A stretch of 64,000 nucleotides of DNA from Galeruca laticollis (lineage: Eukaryota > Arthropoda > Insecta > Coleoptera > Chrysomelidae), in the NCBI GenBank assembly GCA_963921935.1, contig OY998185.1, positions 28,426,487 to 28,490,486 on the forward strand, in the 5' to 3' direction. This document shows positions 59,277 to 64,000 of the stretch, in pieces; the stretch's first letter is position 1, and each line of letters begins with the position of its first letter. The position numbers were made by a program, and so were the translations under genes. The notes under the pieces were generated by a model, which was given only the letters and a program-made list of their open reading frames with translations, ran no database searches and had not been told where the DNA came from.

Positions 59277-59284
59277 TACGTATG

Positions 59285-59462
59285 TGTAATATAAAAAACC
59301 TTCGACTTTTAGGCTTTAATCCACAAAACATACACATAAGTATCAACTTGACAGTATGTATAAATGTGACAATGTGACAATCCAGAAACAATAGTAAGGG
59401 CGAATATTATACACAATACGAGAATTTAAATAGTAAGGGAGACTCATATCAATTATATGACA
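59285..59462 (-). repeat. 3' LTR of the 59-64 kb gypsy element
   Basis: On the minus strand starts TGTCATATAATTGATATGAG and ends TTATATTACA. Contains TTTATACA (59357-59364) about 31 bases before TGTTTTGTGG (59330), a TATA box and start-site spacing. Confidence 0.9.
59357..59364 (-). promoter_or_regulatory. TATA-like box in the LTR
   Basis: TTTATACA on the minus strand, about 31 nt upstream of TGTTTTGTGG, which would be the RNA start and is the segment complementary to the primer-binding region. Confidence 0.5.
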
Positions 59463-59477
59463 TTCTCCCCAGGTTTA

Positions 59478-61733
59478 TTAAAGTTCATAGCAACTTAAAT
59501 ACTCCGGAGGATGTCGCTCTCTAGCAGAACGACGGACTGTAGGTACTTCTGGTTCAGTATTACTTGGAAGATTTTCAGTTATCTCAATTTCAGAAGATTC
59601 TTCTCGTGACTGAAAGTCTGCAGAAATCTTGTCTTCAGATGGGGGGTTAACTGTCGTTTGTAGTTCCTCTGAATCCATATTAACGTTAGCGTCTGATGAT
59701 AAAGTTATATCTCCACGAGGTGCTAAGTGTTTCAGTGACACAGTTGATTCTTTTCCATCTTGGTGACGAATTAGAGCATATTCTGGATTTGCCTCCAATA
59801 GTTCAACTTCTTCCACTAAGGGATCGTATTTGCTGTGACGAATGAACTTCTTCAAAAATACAGATGTGGACGGCTTCAACCAAGTTGGTAACGATGTTCC
59901 ATAGGATGATCGACGAAGATGATTGAACATACGCTCATGAGGTGTACAATTTGTTTCAGTGCACAACAGAGATCGAATGGAATGGAGTGCATCTGGAAGT
60001 GCTTCTTCCCATTTTTGTGTTCCTAAGCCTTTACTTTTAAGAGCTAAACTTATGCTTCTCCATATAATTCCATTGTACCTTTCGATTTGTCCATTTCCTT
60101 CAGGGTTATATGGTGTTGTTCGACTGGTTGCAACTCCTTTAGAATGAAGGAAATTAACTAAGTCATTGGATAAAAACTGTGATCCTCGATCCGAATGAAT
60201 GTAAGCAGGCATTCCAAAAACTGAAAATAATTCCACGAGACAATTTATAACAGATGCAGTAGTGATATCCTTGCAAGGGTATGCAAATGGAAATCTAGAG
60301 TATTCATCAACAACTGTCAAGAGATATTTGTTTTTAGTGCAGCTGGGCAATGGTCCTTTGAAATCAAGGTTTAGACGTTCTAAAGGTGAAGTTGCTTTAA
60401 TCAAATGCGAATTCTTGAGTTTGAGAAATCTTGGCTTCAGTTCGGCACAAACAGGACAAGACAAAATCATTTTCTTGACATCTTCGAAAGAAAATGGAAG
60501 ATTTCGATGACGTACAAGATGGTACATTCTTGTGATGCCTGGATGACAGAGTGACTGGTGTAAATCGAATAATTTATTACTACTTGTGGTTCCACAAATT
60601 CGAGAGAAGGCATCAGCTGCTTCATTGGATCGTCCAGGACGGTAAATGATATCGTAGCTGAAACACGATAGTTCCAACTTCCATCTTTGAATCTTTTCAT
60701 TTTTAATTTTACTAGAATGCTTTCTGTGAAACATGAACGAGACAGCCTCTTGATCTGTGACAATTTTGAAATGTCTTCCTATCAAAAAATGTTTCCATTT
60801 TCTTATGGACTCTATGATAGCATAAGCTTCTTTCTCTACAGAAGAATGTGCCTTTTCGGATCCTGAAAAAGTTCTTGAATGGAATGCTACAGGTCGCCCT
60901 CCTTGGTTCAGTGTAGCAGCTAAAGCAATGTCTGACGCATCTGTTTCAATGACCAATGGTTCATCACCAGAGACTGTCCACAAAAGAGCTTTTGCAATAT
61001 CGTCTTTCAATTCATTGAACATTTTGGCAGCATCAGCTGGTACGGGAAATGACTTACAGTCAATAAGTCTTCTGATTTTATCAGAATATTTTGGGATCCA
61101 CCTGGAGTAGTGGGCAAACATTCCAATTATTCGTCGTAGAGAAGAAATATCTTGTGGCACAGGTAATTTCAAGAGTGGTTCCAATCTACTAGGGTCAGGT
61201 TTCAAAGTACTATTTTCTATCACATACCCTAGAAGACATATAGATTTTTGTGAAAATTTAGACTTATTTTCATTAATTGTAAGCTGATATTTGTCGATGA
61301 CGGACATAAACTTCCTGAGATTTACATCATGTGTTGACCGATCTTCGCCGCATACAGTTATGTCATCCAAATAGGTGAATACCCCTTTTAACTTCTCATC
61401 TGATATTATTTTATCAAGGGTTCTTTGAAAACAGGCTACTCCATTAGTAACGCCGAACGGAATCCGACGAAATTGATACAGTCGACCACATGCTTCGAAA
61501 GCTGTGTAAAATTTTTCGCTGTCTGCAATAGGGATTTGGTGGTAAGCACTTTTCAGGTCAATAGAACTGAACACTCGATATTTGGCAATTTTAGCAACCA
61601 GATCCTCAATATTCGGAACAGGATACGCGTCCAACAAGGTGAACTTATTGATGGTCTGCGAATAATCTACGACCATTCTCTTTCTGTGACGTTCATTCTT
61701 CGTTACCAAAACTTGTGCTCTCCAAGGTGACAT
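59478..61733 (-). CDS. Ty3/gypsy pol: RT, RNase H, integrase
   Basis: The frame of 751 residues from MSPWRAQVLVTK is open to the stop. RT: KRMVVDYSQTINKF, FSSIDLKSAYHQIPI with catalytic Asp, FRRIPFGVTNGVACFQR and TYLDDITVCG. RNase H: VIETDASDIALAATLNQGGR, SSVEKEAYAI and KIVTDQEAV. Integrase: zinc finger HQSLCHPGITRMYHLVRH and CPVCAEL, then LDFKGPLP, IHSDRGSQFLS and NGQIERYNG (D, D, E). The tail RRSARERHPPEYLSCYEL ends the protein. The true start is upstream: codons RPIACKPRRHSEEDEKFI precede it in frame, up to a one-base slip in an A6 run at about 61842. Confidence 0.92.
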   Translation of the reverse strand: MSPWRAQVLVTKNERHRKRMVVDYSQTINKFTLLDAYPVPNIEDLVAKIAKYRVFSSIDLKSAYHQIPIADSEKFYTAFEACGRLYQFRRIPFGVTNGVACFQRTLDKIISDEKLKGVFTYLDDITVCGEDRSTHDVNLRKFMSVIDKYQLTINENKSKFSQKSICLLGYVIENSTLKPDPSRLEPLLKLPVPQDISSLRRIIGMFAHYSRWIPKYSDKIRRLIDCKSFPVPADAAKMFNELKDDIAKALLWTVSGDEPLVIETDASDIALAATLNQGGRPVAFHSRTFSGSEKAHSSVEKEAYAIIESIRKWKHFLIGRHFKIVTDQEAVSFMFHRKHSSKIKNEKIQRWKLELSCFSYDIIYRPGRSNEAADAFSRICGTTSSNKLFDLHQSLCHPGITRMYHLVRHRNLPFSFEDVKKMILSCPVCAELKPRFLKLKNSHLIKATSPLERLNLDFKGPLPSCTKNKYLLTVVDEYSRFPFAYPCKDITTASVINCLVELFSVFGMPAYIHSDRGSQFLSNDLVNFLHSKGVATSRTTPYNPEGNGQIERYNGIIWRSISLALKSKGLGTQKWEEALPDALHSIRSLLCTETNCTPHERMFNHLRRSSYGTSLPTWLKPSTSVFLKKFIRHSKYDPLVEEVELLEANPEYALIRHQDGKESTVSLKHLAPRGDITLSSDANVNMDSEELQTTVNPPSEDKISADFQSREESSEIEITENLPSNTEPEVPTVRRSARERHPPEYLSCYEL

Positions 61734-61955
61734 ACTTTCTTCAATTATACCCTCTTTCAGCAGATTTTTGATTTCGTTCGTGATAAATTTTTCATCTTCT
61801 TCCGAATGTCGTCGAGGTTTACAAGCTATGGGTCTACAATTTTTTGGTTAGATTGCCGAAAAGAAGGGGAGGAGCGACTTTCGCTTCAGTGAGGCAGCAT
61901 ATAGAGAGAGGAGGTTTGCTTCCACCAAAACTGATGTCAAGTTTGGAGTGCTGCT

Positions 61956-63140
61956 TCATAATATCTCGTGACCAATTATTAAATCAGTGCACAATTTTGG
62001 TAGAAGAGATACTTTGAAATTTGTATAAACATTCCCAAGAATTTCCAAGTCTATATAGCAGTAACCATTTATTGATGAAGACAGAGAAACTGAAGCCATT
62101 GAAACTTTTCCAGTGCTGGGATGTATGTTGAATTTACGCTCCTTAGCGAAAGTATAGTTTAGATAACTATCAGAGCTGCCCGTGTCTATCAGGGAAGTAG
62201 CGTGCATGTTGTTTATTTTAACATTAACAAGACTTTTTGATAAACTGAGAGGATGGTTTGTAGAAGCAATAATGTGGTCCGAAGTTGTAGTTTCAGTTGA
62301 ACAATGGGAATGGTTAGACGAGGTGGAAGCCATTAGGGTGGAAGCTGAAGTTGATTTATTTTCTTTTGCCTGTTTTAACTTCATACAAACCATAGAAAAA
62401 TGTCCCAACCTCTTACAGTACTGACAGATCTTGGCCCGCGCAGGGCATACGGTGCGAGGATGCTTGTTTCCGCCACAGAAATAACATTTTTGTGTGGTAG
62501 CAGCATTAAAAGAAATATTTTCGACACGATTCATTACTTCGGAATGGTTCGGATGTTCTCCAGCAGTATTGGAAGAAGATGTTGCATTGACGCAAGACTG
62601 ATATGATGGAAAATTGTAAGATTCTGAATATTTTTGTGCACTTTCCAACGATCTTGATTGAGAAACTGCCTGGTCTAGTGTGAGAGTACTATTCTCCAAA
62701 AGTCGTTGACGGATATGAGGTGTTACTAAACCTCTGATGAAGGTGTCTCTTATGAAGTCATTTCTGTTTTCTTCAGCAGTTACTGCTTTAAAATTGCATT
62801 CTTTACTCAGTATCTTAAGGGACTGTAAATACTGATTTATCGACTCACCATTTTCTTGTTTCCTCGTAGCAAGAATATGTCTAGCATATATTTCATTCAC
62901 AGGTTTGCTATACGCATTTTCTAGTGTTTTGATAGCATCTTCGTAGGTCGTACATTCACAGATGAGTTCGAAAACTGTTGGAGATATGTAGTTGATAAGA
63001 AGTTTGAGTTTGTCATGATTTTCCGGCTTTGTACTCTCCAGAAAATTTTTGAAAGTCGTATACCAGTGTTTCCATTCATTGGAAGCGTTAGTGTTATTGG
63101 CATTCACGTCGAATTTCTCGGGACGTAAAAACTTATCCAT
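61956..63140 (-). CDS. Ty3/gypsy gag with protease domain
   Basis: 394 residues from MDKFLRPEKFDVNAN. Capsid region with EWKHWYTTFKNFLES and DFIRDTFIRGLVTPHIRQRL, then two zinc knuckles (CYFCGGNKHPRTVCPARAK, CQYCKRLGHFSMVC), a Ser/Thr-rich linker and the aspartic protease active site SLIDTGSSDSYLN with LIIGHEIL at the end. The stop TGA overlaps an ATG (ATGA at 61956-61959) that opens the next frame (MKQHSKLDISFGGSKPP), so pol may start by overlap or -1 shift. Intact by eye. Confidence 0.9.
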   Translation of the reverse strand: MDKFLRPEKFDVNANNTNASNEWKHWYTTFKNFLESTKPENHDKLKLLINYISPTVFELICECTTYEDAIKTLENAYSKPVNEIYARHILATRKQENGESINQYLQSLKILSKECNFKAVTAEENRNDFIRDTFIRGLVTPHIRQRLLENSTLTLDQAVSQSRSLESAQKYSESYNFPSYQSCVNATSSSNTAGEHPNHSEVMNRVENISFNAATTQKCYFCGGNKHPRTVCPARAKICQYCKRLGHFSMVCMKLKQAKENKSTSASTLMASTSSNHSHCSTETTTSDHIIASTNHPLSLSKSLVNVKINNMHATSLIDTGSSDSYLNYTFAKERKFNIHPSTGKVSMASVSLSSSINGYCYIDLEILGNVYTNFKVSLLPKLCTDLIIGHEIL

Positions 63141-63158
63141 TTGTAATCCTTCAGTAGT

Positions 63159-63174
63159 TGTTTTGTGGATTAAA
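63159..63174 (-). other. Primer-binding region complementary to own LTR
   Basis: One base after the 5' LTR, the minus strand reads TTTAATCCACAAAACA, the exact complement of TGTTTTGTGGATTAAA inside the LTR (59315-59330). It does not begin TGG as a tRNA-type site would. Confidence 0.7.
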
Positions 63175-63175
63175 T

Positions 63176-63988
63176 TGTAATATAAAAAAACCTTCGACTT
63201 TTAGGCTTTAAGGTGGATTTATAAACTCTGTTGTTCCCGTTGTTCGTTGCTTGCCGTCTTTTCCAAGTTGCTGGCGATTCTTTATTCACAGTTGTTCCCG
63301 AGTCGACCAATTTATATCGTTTTTCGTTGCTGGCGTTGTCGAAATTTGATTGGTCATAACCAAACCAAACCACAAGCTCGTATCGTAAACAGCGCCACGT
63401 CAAGTAAGAAATGTCAACTACACATATAGAAATCGCGCATCACAAGAGTGAATCTGATTAGTGCTTTTAATTCGACAGCTGGTAGCACCAATAGTTTTCC
63501 TCATTTCATGCTGCCGAAGTGCATCAATAAATAGTAGCTTATGTAGCTCCTCTCTTGACTGACCGTAAAAACAGTAGTGTTAGTTTTGAGTTTAAAATGA
63601 TTGGTAGAAATCAAGTCCCGTGGGACTAACTTCAGTTCTCATTGGTGGAACTGCGAATCACGAATAACAAGATATAAAATTTGGTTATTTGAGAGCAACG
63701 ACGAACGACGTGGAAACGACGAACAACACGGCAACAACGGTTTATAAACGCATGTATGTGATATCAATGTTTCATGTTTCATTTTCGAGCAGCGGGAATC
63801 ACGAACAACCAATAACGAACAACAGAGTTTATAAATCCAGCTTTAATCCACAAAACATACACATAAGTATCAACTTGACAGTATGTATAAATGTGACAAT
63901 GTGACAATCCAGAAACAATAGTAAGGGCGAATATTATACACAATACGAGAATTTAAATAGTAAGGGAGACTCATATCAATTTCTTACA
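63176..63988 (-). repeat. 5' LTR of the gypsy element, split by a TIR element
   Basis: 63176-63210 plus 63846-63988 equal the 3' LTR apart from one extra A and different outermost bases (TGTAAGAAATTGATATG instead of TGTCATATAATTGATATG). The break falls inside the segment complementary to the primer-binding region. Confidence 0.85.
63211..63842. mobile_element. Non-autonomous Harbinger-like element inserted in the 5' LTR
   Basis: Inverted ends AGGTGGATTTATAAACTCTG (from 63211) and, as complement, AGCTGGATTTATAAACTCTG (to 63842), continuing TTGTTC. TTA occurs on both sides (63208-63210 and 63843-63845), as a TWA target duplication; removing the insert with one TTA restores the LTR. The interior repeats CGAACAAC-type motifs and has no transposase. 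Similar AGGT/AGCT ends at 8218-8904 suggest related groups. Confidence 0.8.
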
Positions 63989-64000
63989 TTAAGCAGTGAA

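Larger units (their letters stand above)
59285..63988 (-). mobile_element. Ty3/gypsy LTR retrotransposon, candidate self-primed
   Basis: LTR copies at 59285-59462 and 63176-63988 (the latter split by an insertion of 632 bp) are nearly identical over ~170 bp. Between them, on the minus strand, lie gag-protease and RT-RNase H-integrase ORFs and a polypurine tract (CCTGGGGAGAA) next to the 3' LTR. No target duplication was seen, and the outermost bases of the 5' LTR differ. The primer-binding region does not look like a tRNA end but pairs with the LTR itself. The pol has no chromodomain that I can see. Confidence 0.9.

Noticed and set aside
1..64000. CRISPR array, rRNA, tRNA gene, bacterial operon or intact virus
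   Set aside because: None seen; the repeats are transposon-derived and the gene structure is eukaryotic.

Overview
This window looks like insect nuclear DNA. It is AT-rich, has no operon structure, contains one multi-exon host gene with canonical GT/AG introns, and is packed with arthropod-type transposable elements: BEL/Pao, Ty3/gypsy, Penelope-like, LINE relics, Tc1/mariner families, piggyBac, P-like and PIF/Harbinger-like elements. I cannot fix the order; a TE-rich insect genome such as that of a large-genome beetle would fit.

Host gene. Eight exons on the minus strand between 56294 and 7810 chain perfectly in splice phase (205+502+322+440+178+166+349+144 = 2306 nt, that is 768 codons plus 2 nt). 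They encode the middle and C-terminal HEAT-repeat part of listerin (Ltn1), the E3 ubiquitin ligase of ribosome-associated quality control. The N-terminal exons and the C-terminal RWD/RING exons are not seen and must lie beyond the right and left edges. Almost everything else sits in its introns, several of which exceed 10 kb.

Layout, left to right. 1-5345: decayed Ty3/gypsy (errantivirus-like) element, minus strand, cut by the left edge. 6800-7262: old Penelope-like (PLE) fragment. 7810-7953: listerin exon. 8218-8904: Harbinger-type non-autonomous element with a MADF remnant. 9472-10617: LINE relic. 10798-17367: BEL/Pao element with seemingly identical 219-bp LTRs and a GGTAT target duplication, split by a palindromic PLE insertion (14851-15243). 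17740-19363: mariner/DUF4817-type and Tc1 relics. 19737-20085: exon. 20703-23156: DD82E (Sailor-like) transposon. 23356-24100: second MADF-carrying TIR element. 25629-27104: P-element-like transposon with 31-bp TIRs, 8-9-bp target duplication and a THAP start. 27136-30724: an unrecognised unit with long inverted ends and a tandem array, holding a PLE insertion. 30871-31447: two exons. 32335-35920: dead BEL. 36535-38160: LINE tail and a ~0.4-kb tandem repeat. 38707-42281: mariner relic split by a nearly complete PLE with RT and GIY-YIG domains. 43748-44187 and 47006-47327: exons around a LINE relic. 48305-50849: nearly complete piggyBac flanked by TTAA. 51554-52055: exon. 52919-55379: foldback element, mariner and Harbinger relics. 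56090-56294: exon. 59285-63988: Ty3/gypsy element whose primer-binding region is complementary to its own LTR just downstream of a TATA-like box, with a Harbinger-type insertion inside the 5' LTR.

The most interesting signals are the candidate self-primed gypsy element, the P-like element, the unrecognised 27.1-30.7 kb unit, the PLE inverted-dimer structures, and a listerin gene opened up by nested transposons.
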